Assembly (NCBI GenBank): GCA_944321875.1
Contig: CALUMX010000009.1
Coordinates: forward strand, 1 to 64,000
DNA: 64,000 nt
Source of the DNA: an uncultured Muribaculaceae bacterium
Lineage (GTDB): Bacteria > Bacteroidota > Bacteroidia > Bacteroidales > Muribaculaceae
Direction: 5' to 3'
Below are positions 7,312-14,720 of the stretch, one piece after another (within the stretch, counting starts at the first letter, position 1; each line of letters starts with the position of its first letter). The position numbers and the translations under genes were made by a program. Under the pieces are notes generated by a model, which was not told the DNA's origin, did not search any database, and saw only the letters and a program-made list of their open reading frames with translations.

Positions 7312-8631
7312 ATGATTGATAACGCTACATTTGGGAATAAGAAGGTTGCATACCATACGCTCGGTTGCAAGCTCAACTTTTCGGAAACATCGACCATCGG
7401 CAAGATGCTTGCCGAACGTGGCGCGCAGCCCGTACAGCCGGGCGATGTGCCCGATATCTGTGTGGTCAACACTTGTACGGTGACGGAGCTGGCCAACAAG
7501 AAGTGCCGGCAGGAAATCAGGAAGCTGTCCAAACGCTATCCCGACGCTGTCATCGTGGTGACCGGCTGCTATGCACAGTTGAAGAGCGAGGAGGTGGCTG
7601 CCATTGAGGGTGTGGACATCGTTGTGGGTAACGACCAGAAGGAGAAAATCGCTGAATTTCTCGACAGTTGGTTTGCGAAGCATGAGCAGGTGGTGGAAGT
7701 GACACCGCTGAAGGACATGCGCCGCTTCATCCCGTCGTGCTCGCGCGGCGACCGTACGCGTTATTTCCTGAAAGTGCAGGACGGTTGCGACTACTATTGC
7801 AGCTACTGCACCATTCCTCGTGCCCGCGGACGCAGCCGCAGCGGTTCGATAGCCTCGCTGGTCGAGCAGGCCCGGCAGGTGGCAGCCGAAGGCGGTAAGG
7901 AAATCGTGATTACGGGCGTGAATATCGGCGATTTCGGCAAGGGTACGGACGAGACCTTCTTCGACCTGGTGCGCGCACTCGACGAGGTGGAAGGCATCGA
8001 GCGTTACCGTATCTCATCGATTGAGCCGGACTTGCTGACCGATGAAATCATAGAGTTTGTGGCTTCGTCCAAGCGGTTCATGCCTCATTTCCACATTCCT
8101 TTGCAGTCGGGAAGCGACGCCATGCTGAAGCTGATGCGCCGCCACTACGATACTGCGCTGTTTGCCGACAAGGTGCGGAAAATCAAGGCGATGATACCCG
8201 ACGCCTTTATCGGCGTTGACCTGATTACGGGTATGCGCGGCGAGACACCGGAGATTTTTGAGGAATCCTACAACTTCATAGCAGGCCTTGACATCACACG
8301 CCTGCACGTGTTCACCTATTCGGAACGCCCCGACACGCTGGCGCTGAACATTCCCTATGTGGTTGACCAGCATACGAAGCACGTGCGTACGCGTCGCATG
8401 ATGGCTCTCAGCGAGAAGAAGCTCACGGAGTTTACGCGCCGCTATTTCGGCCAGGTGCGTCCCGTGCTGTTTGAGCATGCCGTCGACGACCGCGGCATGA
8501 TGAAGGGATTTACCGACAACTACTTGCGCGTGGAGATACCGGCCGATTTGTCGTTGGCCAACCGTTGTGTCGACGTGCGCATCGTGGGGCTTGCCGATGA
8601 GGAAGAGGTAGTGAGAGGAGAACTTGCATGA
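7312..8631 (+). CDS. mtaB: tRNA (N6-threonylcarbamoyladenosine 37-C2) methylthiotransferase MtaB
   Basis: The 439-residue protein has the three-part methylthiotransferase architecture: an N-terminal UPF0004 domain with its cluster cysteines (TLGCKLN, VNTCTVT, VTGCYAQ), a radical-SAM domain with Cys159, Cys163 and Cys166 in CDYYCSYC, and a C-terminal TRAM-like segment. The LGCKLN form and overall pattern fit MtaB rather than MiaB or RimO. It adds a methylthio group to t6A37 in tRNAs reading ANN codons. A -7 box is 5 bp upstream of the ATG, suggesting a leaderless or nearly leaderless message. It overlaps the next gene by 4 bp (ATGA). Confidence 0.93.
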   Translation: MIDNATFGNKKVAYHTLGCKLNFSETSTIGKMLAERGAQPVQPGDVPDICVVNTCTVTELANKKCRQEIRKLSKRYPDAVIVVTGCYAQLKSEEVAAIEGVDIVVGNDQKEKIAEFLDSWFAKHEQVVEVTPLKDMRRFIPSCSRGDRTRYFLKVQDGCDYYCSYCTIPRARGRSRSGSIASLVEQARQVAAEGGKEIVITGVNIGDFGKGTDETFFDLVRALDEVEGIERYRISSIEPDLLTDEIIEFVASSKRFMPHFHIPLQSGSDAMLKLMRRHYDTALFADKVRKIKAMIPDAFIGVDLITGMRGETPEIFEESYNFIAGLDITRLHVFTYSERPDTLALNIPYVVDQHTKHVRTRRMMALSEKKLTEFTRRYFGQVRPVLFEHAVDDRGMMKGFTDNYLRVEIPADLSLANRCVDVRIVGLADEEEVVRGELA

Positions 8632-9524
8632 ATGCCCGTCTGAGAAATATGGCCTATGCCCCTCTGGAGGGGTTGCTCCACCTGGCGGCGCTGCTGCCGC
8701 TGCGCGTGCTGTATCTGTTTTCCGACTTTCTGGCCTTTCTGGCCGGCGATGTCATCCGATACCGGCGGACGGTGGTGGAAGCCAATATTGCCGCTTCGTT
8801 CCCTGAGAAGACTGCCGGTGAGCGTCGGAAAATCGTGCGCCGATTCTACCGCAATTTCACGGATGTGTTCGTCGAGACCATCAAGCTGCTTCATGTCAGC
8901 GATGCAGAGATGCGCCGGCGCATGCAGTTTGAGAATGTGGAGCTGCTCGAACGCCTGGTGGGCGAGGGTCGCAGCATCGGGCTTTACTGTTCCCATTTCT
9001 GCAACTGGGAGTGGATTACGTCGGTGACGCAGTGGTTTGCAAATCCCGACCGCATCGCCTTCTCTCAGGTTTACCGCCCGTTGCGCAACCAGTGGTTCGA
9101 CCGTTTCTATTTCGGTCTGCGTTCCCGCTTCCATTCGGAGTCGATACCCAAGAACGGCGTGCTGCGCGCCCTGCTTGCCGCCCGCAAGTCGGGGAAGGTG
9201 TTTGTCACCGGATTTATCTCTGACCAGAAACCGAGCCACAACGATGGCTTGTATCATATCAATTTCCTGAACCAGGATACCCGCTTCATCTCAGGTACGG
9301 AAATGCTGTTGCGCAAGATGAAGGCCGCCGCTGTCTATGCCGACGTGGAGAGGGTAGGCCGGGGCTACTACCGTATGCGCTTCTTGCCGATTGCCGACGA
9401 CGTGTCGCAGGAGGCGGAGAATGCCGTTACCGGCCGTTACGCCCGTCTGTTGGAGCAGACCATCCGCCGTCAGCCGTCTAACTGGCTCTGGTCGCACAAC
9501 CGTTGGCAGCGTCCGAAACATTAA
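8628..9524 (+). CDS. Lipid A biosynthesis-type acyltransferase (LpxL/HtrB family)
   Basis: The 298-residue protein has the LpxL/LpxM fold: a hydrophobic N-terminal segment (about residues 13-42), the catalytic HX4(D/E) motif as HFCNWEW, and a C-terminal QPSNWLWSHNRW, typical of the family (QYLWxHRRW-like). Such enzymes transfer a secondary acyl chain to lipid A at the inner membrane. The start overlaps the mtaB stop by 4 bp, so the genes are translationally coupled. A glycosyltransferase follows 20 bp downstream. Whether the substrate is lipid A or another glycolipid cannot be told from sequence. Confidence 0.88.
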   Translation: MNARLRNMAYAPLEGLLHLAALLPLRVLYLFSDFLAFLAGDVIRYRRTVVEANIAASFPEKTAGERRKIVRRFYRNFTDVFVETIKLLHVSDAEMRRRMQFENVELLERLVGEGRSIGLYCSHFCNWEWITSVTQWFANPDRIAFSQVYRPLRNQWFDRFYFGLRSRFHSESIPKNGVLRALLAARKSGKVFVTGFISDQKPSHNDGLYHINFLNQDTRFISGTEMLLRKMKAAAVYADVERVGRGYYRMRFLPIADDVSQEAENAVTGRYARLLEQTIRRQPSNWLWSHNRWQRPKH

Positions 9525-9543
9525 AAATAAATTTTTCTACTGA

Positions 9544-10551
9544 ATGAAACCGATAGGTGTAATAATTTTGAACTGGAACGGAGCCGCTCTGCTCCGCCGC
9601 TACCTGCCGTCTGTGATAGAGGGCACGAACGCCGACATTGCCGATGTGGTGGTTGTCGACAACGGTAGTACCGACGAGTCGCGCCAGGTGCTGGAAACGG
9701 AATTCCCGGAGGTGAGAACCCTCTATTTCGATACAAACTACGGCTATGCCGAAGGCTACAACCGTGCCATCGCACAGTTGGGCTATGAGTACTCGCTGCT
9801 GCTCAACAGCGACGTGGCTGTGCCTGCCGGATGGCTGGAGCCGCTCTACGATTTCATGCTCCGTAATCCCGACGTAGCTGCCTGTCAGCCGAAAATTCTC
9901 TCCGAAACCCGCAAGTCCGATTTCGAGTATGCCGGAGCGTCGGGCGGTTTTGTCGACAAGCACGGTTATCCCTATTGCCGCGGCCGCATTTTCGGCACGG
10001 TGGAGACCGACAATGGCCAGTATGACGACGTTATCGACATTTTCTGGGCTACGGGAGCGGCGCTGTTCGTGCGTACGGACGTTTATCTGACGGCGGGCGG
10101 CCTCGACAAGGATTTTTTTGCCCACATGGAGGAAATCGACCTCTGCTGGCGCATCCATCAGGCAGGTGCGCGCATCTGTGTGGTTCCCTCGTCGAAGGTC
10201 TATCACCTCGGTGGCGGAAGTCTTCCGGCCTCCAATCCGCGCAAGACCTATCTCAACTTCCGCAACAACCTGTTCCTGCTCTATAAGAACCTGCCGCCGC
10301 GTGAGGGCCGCCGCATGCTTCTCATCCGCCGCCTTTACGACACGCTGGCCTTCTTTATGTTCCTGGCGAAATTCGATTTTGCCAATGCCCGTGCCGTGGT
10401 CCGCGCCCACAACGACTACCGCCGTCAGCACGCACGCTACGACGGTTGCCGTCCGCAGCGTTCCATCATGGGCGATTATCCCTGCTTCCGCCGGAACATC
10501 ATCCTCGACTACCATCTGCGTGGCCGCCGCCGGTTCAGCCAGTTGAAATAG
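9544..10551 (+). CDS. Glycosyltransferase family 2
   Basis: The 335-residue protein is a GT-A glycosyltransferase: VIILNWNG at residues 4-11, VVDNGSTDES, the nucleotide-binding DXD-like LLNSDV, and the acceptor-site segment FFAHMEEIDLCWR. It most resembles the rhamnosyltransferase-like GT2 branch that builds surface polysaccharides. It closes the mtaB-acyltransferase-GT2 run. Its gene ends 9 bp from the end of the convergent flavoprotein gene, with no clear terminator between them. Donor and acceptor sugars are unknown. Confidence 0.9.
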   Translation: MKPIGVIILNWNGAALLRRYLPSVIEGTNADIADVVVVDNGSTDESRQVLETEFPEVRTLYFDTNYGYAEGYNRAIAQLGYEYSLLLNSDVAVPAGWLEPLYDFMLRNPDVAACQPKILSETRKSDFEYAGASGGFVDKHGYPYCRGRIFGTVETDNGQYDDVIDIFWATGAALFVRTDVYLTAGGLDKDFFAHMEEIDLCWRIHQAGARICVVPSSKVYHLGGGSLPASNPRKTYLNFRNNLFLLYKNLPPREGRRMLLIRRLYDTLAFFMFLAKFDFANARAVVRAHNDYRRQHARYDGCRPQRSIMGDYPCFRRNIILDYHLRGRRRFSQLK

Positions 10552-10559
10552 CCGGGGGA

Positions 10560-11045
10560 TTATCTCACCACTTTTGCCTTTCCGCTGAACTCGCTGATGT
10601 CGAGCCGTATAATCTCTGTGCGGAAAAAGGATTTCTCCGCATATTTCCGTCCGATGACCTGGTCGTCGGGGGAATATTTGGCGATGAACAGCTCGAGCGC
10701 ATGCATCCGTTCCTCTGCCGGCAGTCGGTGGGAGGCGCGGCATTTCAGCACGATGCTCTCGTAGCCGGTGGTAAACTTGTCGGAGACGACATGGGTCTGT
10801 CCCACGACGCAGAACGACACGTCCGCACAGTGGTCGATGCAGCAGAGCTTGCGTCCCTCGGGAGCGCAGTGCAGATAGACGCTTCCTTCGCCGTCCCATA
10901 CGAAATTGATGGGTATGCCGTAGGCCTCACCCTCCGGCGCCACCATCGACAGGACGCCGAATTCACCCTCACGCAGCAGTTGCCGCGCTCTTTCCTCACT
11001 CAGCAGCCGGTCCTGGCGGCGCACTTTCTCATTCTTGAACTCCAT
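10560..11045 (-). CDS. Pyridoxamine 5'-phosphate oxidase-like flavoprotein (NimA/NimB family)
   Basis: The 161-residue protein fits the split-barrel FMN-binding family related to nitroimidazole resistance proteins: an N-terminal VRRQDRLLSEERARQLL, a first strand pair GVLSMVAPEGEAYGIPINFVW, then YLHCAPEGRKLCCI and the family-typical VVGQTHVVSDKFTTGYESI. NimA-type enzymes reduce nitroimidazoles to amines, but many relatives are housekeeping flavoproteins of unknown substrate, so resistance should not be assumed. It is convergent with the GT2 gene. Confidence 0.85.
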   Translation of the reverse strand: MEFKNEKVRRQDRLLSEERARQLLREGEFGVLSMVAPEGEAYGIPINFVWDGEGSVYLHCAPEGRKLCCIDHCADVSFCVVGQTHVVSDKFTTGYESIVLKCRASHRLPAEERMHALELFIAKYSPDDQVIGRKYAEKSFFRTEIIRLDISEFSGKAKVVR

Positions 11046-11175
11046 AAGCCTGAAAAATATTTGTACCGCGGCAAATGTAGTGACTTTCAGCGAAGAAACG
11101 GGATGGAAACCGCCGTCTTTGGAAAAATTATAATTTATTTTTATCCATCCCGAACCGCTTTTCGCTATTATTTTG

Positions 11176-11183
11176 TACCTTTG
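11176..11183 (+). promoter_or_regulatory. -7 box (TACCTTTG) for the 11206 gene
   Basis: TACCTTTG is 22 bp upstream of the start codon. The -33 region is not clearly consensus. Confidence 0.5.
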
Positions 11184-11205
11184 GAGTGCGAAAGATGATT
11201 AGAGT

Positions 11206-11850
11206 ATGGCAGCATTGGACCCAAAAATCACGGTTGATTATTTTCTTGTAGAATATCCGTCGCTACGGCATTGCTTTGAACTTCCTGACGGCAGGAAGTT
11301 TGACGGCTCGCTGTCGATTGAGGAATACTGTTTCGAGTATGGGGTGAATCCTGTATCCCTTTTGGGAACGCTTGAATCGGAAATCGAGAAAATAGAGAGT
11401 CAGCCGGCAGCGCCTGCCGAGGAGCGCCGGACTGAGCCGGATACCGATATGCCTATCTCGCGTGCCAACCACGGCAAGCATCATCCGTTCATACTGGTGC
11501 TGCTGATTCTGGCCGTTGTCTTTTTCGGATTGAGCGCGCTTGCCAACTATCTGGTCGACTGGGGCTGGCTCCGTACGATGCTCGGCATCCACACCTCGCT
11601 CCATCTTCCGCACGTTTCCCTGATACTCTGCCTGCTCGACCTTGCGGCTATGGTGGGCGGTATCCTTCTGCTTTTGTGGCGCAGGATGGGAATGATTGTG
11701 CTGTTTACGGCCGCCATGCTCAACGACATTCTCGTTGTGGCCTTGACCGACAGTTTCGCTCTTGGCGTTCCCTTCGCCATCACCATCTTCGTAAGTTTCG
11801 TATTGATGACTCCGGGCGGAGTCCCTTACTATAAGCGCTATCTTCCTTAA
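11206..11850 (+). CDS. Hypothetical membrane protein with cytosolic N-terminal domain
   Basis: I do not recognise a family. The 214-residue protein starts with about 60 hydrophilic residues (DPKITVDYFLVEYPSLRHCF, then a short acidic helix ESEIEKIES), a Pro/Glu-rich linker, and four predicted transmembrane segments after about residue 85 (starting FILVLLILAVVFF, and ending FVSFVLMTPGGVPYYKRYLP). It sits alone between the convergent flavoprotein and a MATE pump gene 150 bp downstream. A possible weak terminator follows. Confidence 0.75.
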   Translation: MAALDPKITVDYFLVEYPSLRHCFELPDGRKFDGSLSIEEYCFEYGVNPVSLLGTLESEIEKIESQPAAPAEERRTEPDTDMPISRANHGKHHPFILVLLILAVVFFGLSALANYLVDWGWLRTMLGIHTSLHLPHVSLILCLLDLAAMVGGILLLLWRRMGMIVLFTAAMLNDILVVALTDSFALGVPFAITIFVSFVLMTPGGVPYYKRYLP

Positions 11851-11868
11851 CGCCGCTCAGCCGGTGTG

Positions 11869-11897
11869 CGGTCCGGGCGGACCGGGGGATGGCTTTT
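11869..11897 (+). terminator. Possible weak terminator
   Basis: CGGTCC / GGACCG with a GGGC loop is followed, after about 9 bases, by TTTTTT. The short stem and offset T-run make it only a candidate. Confidence 0.4.
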
Positions 11898-11999
11898 TTC
11901 TTGTGCATTGTTGCGCGCGAGGCGCTGGGTTGTGCCTCCCCGCTTTGTGAATTGATTGAGAATATAAAAGATTGCTAACTGACAACAACTAATAGCGTT

Positions 12000-13358
12000 A
12001 TGAACAACAGTCCGCATATTCTGGGCGAAGCGCCCATCGGAAAACTTTTGGTGCAGTACTCGCTTCCTTCCATCATTGCGATGACCGTCACCTCTCTCTA
12101 CAATATCATTGACAGTGTGTTTATCGGCCACGGTGTAGGCGCGATGGCCATTTCCGGCCTTGCCATCACCTTCCCGCTGATGAACCTCCTGATAGCTTTC
12201 TGTACGCTGGTCGGCGTGGGCGGAGCGACGATTGCCTCCATCCGTCTGGGACAGAAAGACAAGGACGGAGCCGAGGACATTGCCGGCAACGTGTTCGTGC
12301 TGTGCATTATCAACGCCGTGTTCTACGGAGGCCTCGCGTTGCTTTTCCTTGACGACATCCTGCGCTTCTTTGGCGCCAGCGATGCTACGTTGCCCTACGC
12401 CCGCGACTTCATGCAGATTATCCTGCTCGGCGCGCCTATCTCTTACCTGATGGTGGGTCTTAACAATGTTATGCGTTCCACGGGCTACCCGAAGAAGGCG
12501 ATGCTTTCCTCGCTTGTTTCCGTGGCGTGCAACGTTGTTATCGCGCCGGTGTTCATTTTCGTTTTCGGATGGGGCATCCGGGGTGCGGCGACGGCAACCA
12601 TCGTTTCGCAGGCCATCACGCTCATCTGGATTATGTCGCACTTCCTCAATAAGAACACCTATGTGCGTCTCAAGCGCAAGAGCATGAAGCTGAAGAAACG
12701 CATCATCAAGAATATCTTCAGCATCGGCATGTCGCCCTTCGCGATGAACGTGTGCGCCTGCTGCATCGTCATTTTCATCAACCATCAGCTGCAGGCCTAC
12801 GGCGACGATTACTCCATCGGAGCCTTCGGTATCGTCAACCGCATTCAGATGGTGTTTGTCATGATTATCATGGGTATCGCGCAGGGTATGCAGCCGATTG
12901 CCAGCTACAACTATGGCGCAGGGCAGATAACCCGTGTGTTCCGCGCCTTGCGGATGGGAGTCATTGCCGGCTGTATCATTTCGTCCACCGGCTTTATCTT
13001 CGGCGTATTCTTTCCTGAGATGTTTGTCGGAGCCTTTACGACTGATGCCATCCTCACGGAGCGTTCCGTTCATGCCCTGCAAATCAGCGTGCTTGCTTTC
13101 CCGATTGTGGGTGCGCAGATTATCATCTGTCAGTTCTTCCAGTCGATAGGCAAGGCAGGAATCGCCATCTTCCTGTCGCTTTCCCGTCAGCTGCTCTTCC
13201 TGTTGCCGGGACTGATGCTGCTGCCGCTCTTCCTCGACCTGTGGGGAGTGTGGTGGAGCATGCCGGTTTCCGACGTATTGTCGGCTGCCGTTTCCATTTG
13301 CATGGCGTTCTATCAGATGCGTAAGATGCACGCCCGTCTGCAACCGGCGGGACATTGA
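12000..13358 (+). CDS. MATE family efflux transporter (NorM-like branch)
   Basis: The 452-residue protein has about twelve hydrophobic segments and MATE signatures: an N-terminal GKLLVQYSLPSIIAMTV, SLYNIIDSVFIGHGVG in TM1-2, and GMQPIASYNYGAG at the start of the second half. MATE pumps export cationic drugs or metabolites using Na+ or H+ gradients. It differs clearly from the second MATE gene at 36298-37614, so the two are not a recent duplication. It appears monocistronic and is followed by a REP-like element. Confidence 0.92.
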   Translation: MNNSPHILGEAPIGKLLVQYSLPSIIAMTVTSLYNIIDSVFIGHGVGAMAISGLAITFPLMNLLIAFCTLVGVGGATIASIRLGQKDKDGAEDIAGNVFVLCIINAVFYGGLALLFLDDILRFFGASDATLPYARDFMQIILLGAPISYLMVGLNNVMRSTGYPKKAMLSSLVSVACNVVIAPVFIFVFGWGIRGAATATIVSQAITLIWIMSHFLNKNTYVRLKRKSMKLKKRIIKNIFSIGMSPFAMNVCACCIVIFINHQLQAYGDDYSIGAFGIVNRIQMVFVMIIMGIAQGMQPIASYNYGAGQITRVFRALRMGVIAGCIISSTGFIFGVFFPEMFVGAFTTDAILTERSVHALQISVLAFPIVGAQIIICQFFQSIGKAGIAIFLSLSRQLLFLLPGLMLLPLFLDLWGVWWSMPVSDVLSAAVSICMAFYQMRKMHARLQPAGH

Positions 13359-13404
13359 TACCGGCTTTGACCGGACCACACAGAGCGGTGCGGCAAACTT
13401 AGGC

Positions 13405-13578
13405 ATTGTGGAAAAGGATTCCTAAAATTCAGGTCGATTTGTCACCGGCTTGTAGGGGCGTACCCCAGGTGCGCCCGATGTTAGAATCAATGGAATGATT
13501 TAATGTGCTTATTTACAATCGTTTGGCTTAGGTTTTATCGGAGGCGGACGCACCTGGGGTACGTCCCTACGAGCGGGG
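13405..13578. repeat. REP-like inverted-arm element, copy 2 (uninterrupted)
   Basis: The left arm (13451-13477, TGTAGGGGCGTACCCCAGG..) and right arm (13545-13573, GGACGCACCTGGGGTACGTC..) are reverse complements with about two mismatches in 24, separated by about 67 AT-rich bases. The leader ATTCAGGTCGATTTGTCACC is shared with copy 1. Confidence 0.85.
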
Positions 13579-13710
13579 AATCGCCCATGGAAACTATTGC
13601 ATAGGCAATCGTCAGACGAATCGCCAATCGATAAGCCCTGGAAATGCCTGATGGCGGATTGAAATCAACTGATTGTTGTGGTTCTTGGATATTTTAGCGG
13701 ACAGCAATAT

Positions 13711-13980
13711 ATTTTTATAGATTTATCTGTTGCTTTTTAAAAAAAATTTATTAATTTTACGGAAATCAAAAGTCAACTCTTAATATTTAGTAATTATGAA
13801 GTGAAGTGTTGCCGTGTTGTCATTTATTGACAGTCACAATACATGAAAGACTATACCAAACGCAGGGCTTATCTTTACAACATAACGCCCAACCGATAGA
13901 CGAACTGCTCGCAAGGAGTTTATCCTTACTTTTCCTACACAATGAAATCAACTTTTTATTTACCTAAAAACAGAAATCTT
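13711..13980 (+). promoter_or_regulatory. Conserved leader, copy 1, of a paralogous lipoprotein gene
   Basis: This leader matches the one at 38409-38637: ATTTTTATAGAT, a TTG/TAATTTTA promoter-like pair (13730-13732 and 13752-13759, 19 bp apart), and a block with AAGGAGTTTATCCTTA and TTTACCTAAAAAC just before the gene. The spacing and TAATTTTA resemble the Bacteroidota promoter with A in place of the final G. The inner AAGGA/TCCTT could form a short hairpin. No other gene is visible in 13579-13980. Confidence 0.65.
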
Positions 13981-14436
13981 ATGAAAACAACGTTTTTGCG
14001 GCTGATATTGCCTATACTGCTGCTTGCTTGCTTTACCGGTTGCGACGAAGAGGAAGAAATGATACCAGACGGTATTTACATAGCCTTAACATGGGAGAAA
14101 TGCGAAGGTCTGCAATTGGGAGAATACAACACAACGGTCGACATTCCGGCAGAAGGTATCTCATACTCGCTGGTTTGTACGAACGCTTGGGAAGATACCA
14201 TTTGGCTCCAATCGGTGAAAATAGATGGCCAATCCCTTACAATTGAGAATGATGAAGATAAGCAATTACCCCTCTCGGTCGAGGGAGAATGGGGAAAAGT
14301 CGTGTGCGAAGGCAAGAATCTGCACATTACGATAGCTCCCAGCAACTACATTACGGAGCGTGTCATTGAAATTACGCCGACACAAATTGGTCATATTTAT
14401 ACTTTTACATTCAACCAACCACCTGTCAAAAAGTAG
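13981..14436 (+). CDS. Small lipoprotein, paralogue of 38638 (BACON-like beta domain)
   Basis: The 151-residue protein has a lipoprotein signal with lipobox LACFTGC. The mature part is all-beta, with DIPAEGISYSLVC, VEGEWGKVVCEGKNLHITI and a closing ERVIEITPTQIGHIYTFTFNQ that resembles BACON/Ig-like modules (an arginine-containing strand then a final strand ending in Q). The gene at 38638 has the same pattern (VDVPAEGASYSLVC, EGEWGKIVCEGKNVTVTI). I chose the ATG at 13981 over the in-frame ATG at 13942 because the paralogue's equivalent upstream ATG runs into a stop. The family and role are unknown; surface anchoring is likely. Confidence 0.75.
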   Translation: MKTTFLRLILPILLLACFTGCDEEEEMIPDGIYIALTWEKCEGLQLGEYNTTVDIPAEGISYSLVCTNAWEDTIWLQSVKIDGQSLTIENDEDKQLPLSVEGEWGKVVCEGKNLHITIAPSNYITERVIEITPTQIGHIYTFTFNQPPVKK

Positions 14437-14499
14437 ACCCGGGCAAAATCGCCTGCCGCCGCGAACAGCAGGGGAGCAGAACGATTTGGTTTTAAGCTA

Positions 14500-14544
14500 A
14501 AGGAGCCGACCCCCAAAAGAAATTTTTGGAGGCCGGCTCCTTTT
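14500..14544 (+). terminator. Long hairpin terminator
   Basis: AAAGGAGCCG..CCCCCAAAA pairs with TTTTTGGAGG..CGGCTCCTTTT around a 4-base loop and ends in TTTTAT, about 65 bp past the lipoprotein stop. Confidence 0.8.
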
Positions 14545-14641
14545 ATGGGGTTGCCGTAGGGTTTGTTGCTGGTTGTCAGCAATTTGAAAAACACTGCTCA
14601 TAAACATATCGCAAGGAAGCCGCAAATCAGATAAGATTTGT

Positions 14642-14649
14642 TACCTTTG
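14642..14649 (+). promoter_or_regulatory. -7 box (TACCTTTG) of the hut operon
   Basis: TACCTTTG lies 72 bp before ftcD; the leader between shows no recognised riboswitch or operator. No regulator gene lies next to the operon. Confidence 0.55.
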
Positions 14650-14720
14650 TATTTGGTGTGGCATACGCCAGCCTTTATTTAAGACTCGAATCAATATAAA
14701 CACTTACCAAATCGATAGCT

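Noticed and set aside
9478-10899. Long minus-strand open frame over the GT2 gene
   Set aside because: It is antisense to a canonical glycosyltransferase and part of the flavoprotein gene; low-complexity Arg-rich start and no domain.
11847-13406. 519-codon minus-strand frame opposite the MATE gene
   Set aside because: Composition is His/Arg/Asp-rich as expected of an antisense frame to a GC-rich membrane protein; no motif.
13891-13904. 14-base match to tRNA-Glu (AACCGATAGACGAA) in leader copy 1
   Set aside because: A remnant attachment site was considered, but 14-base matches are expected by chance in a 64-kb window and no flanking similarity to the tRNA follows; only a genome search could revive it.
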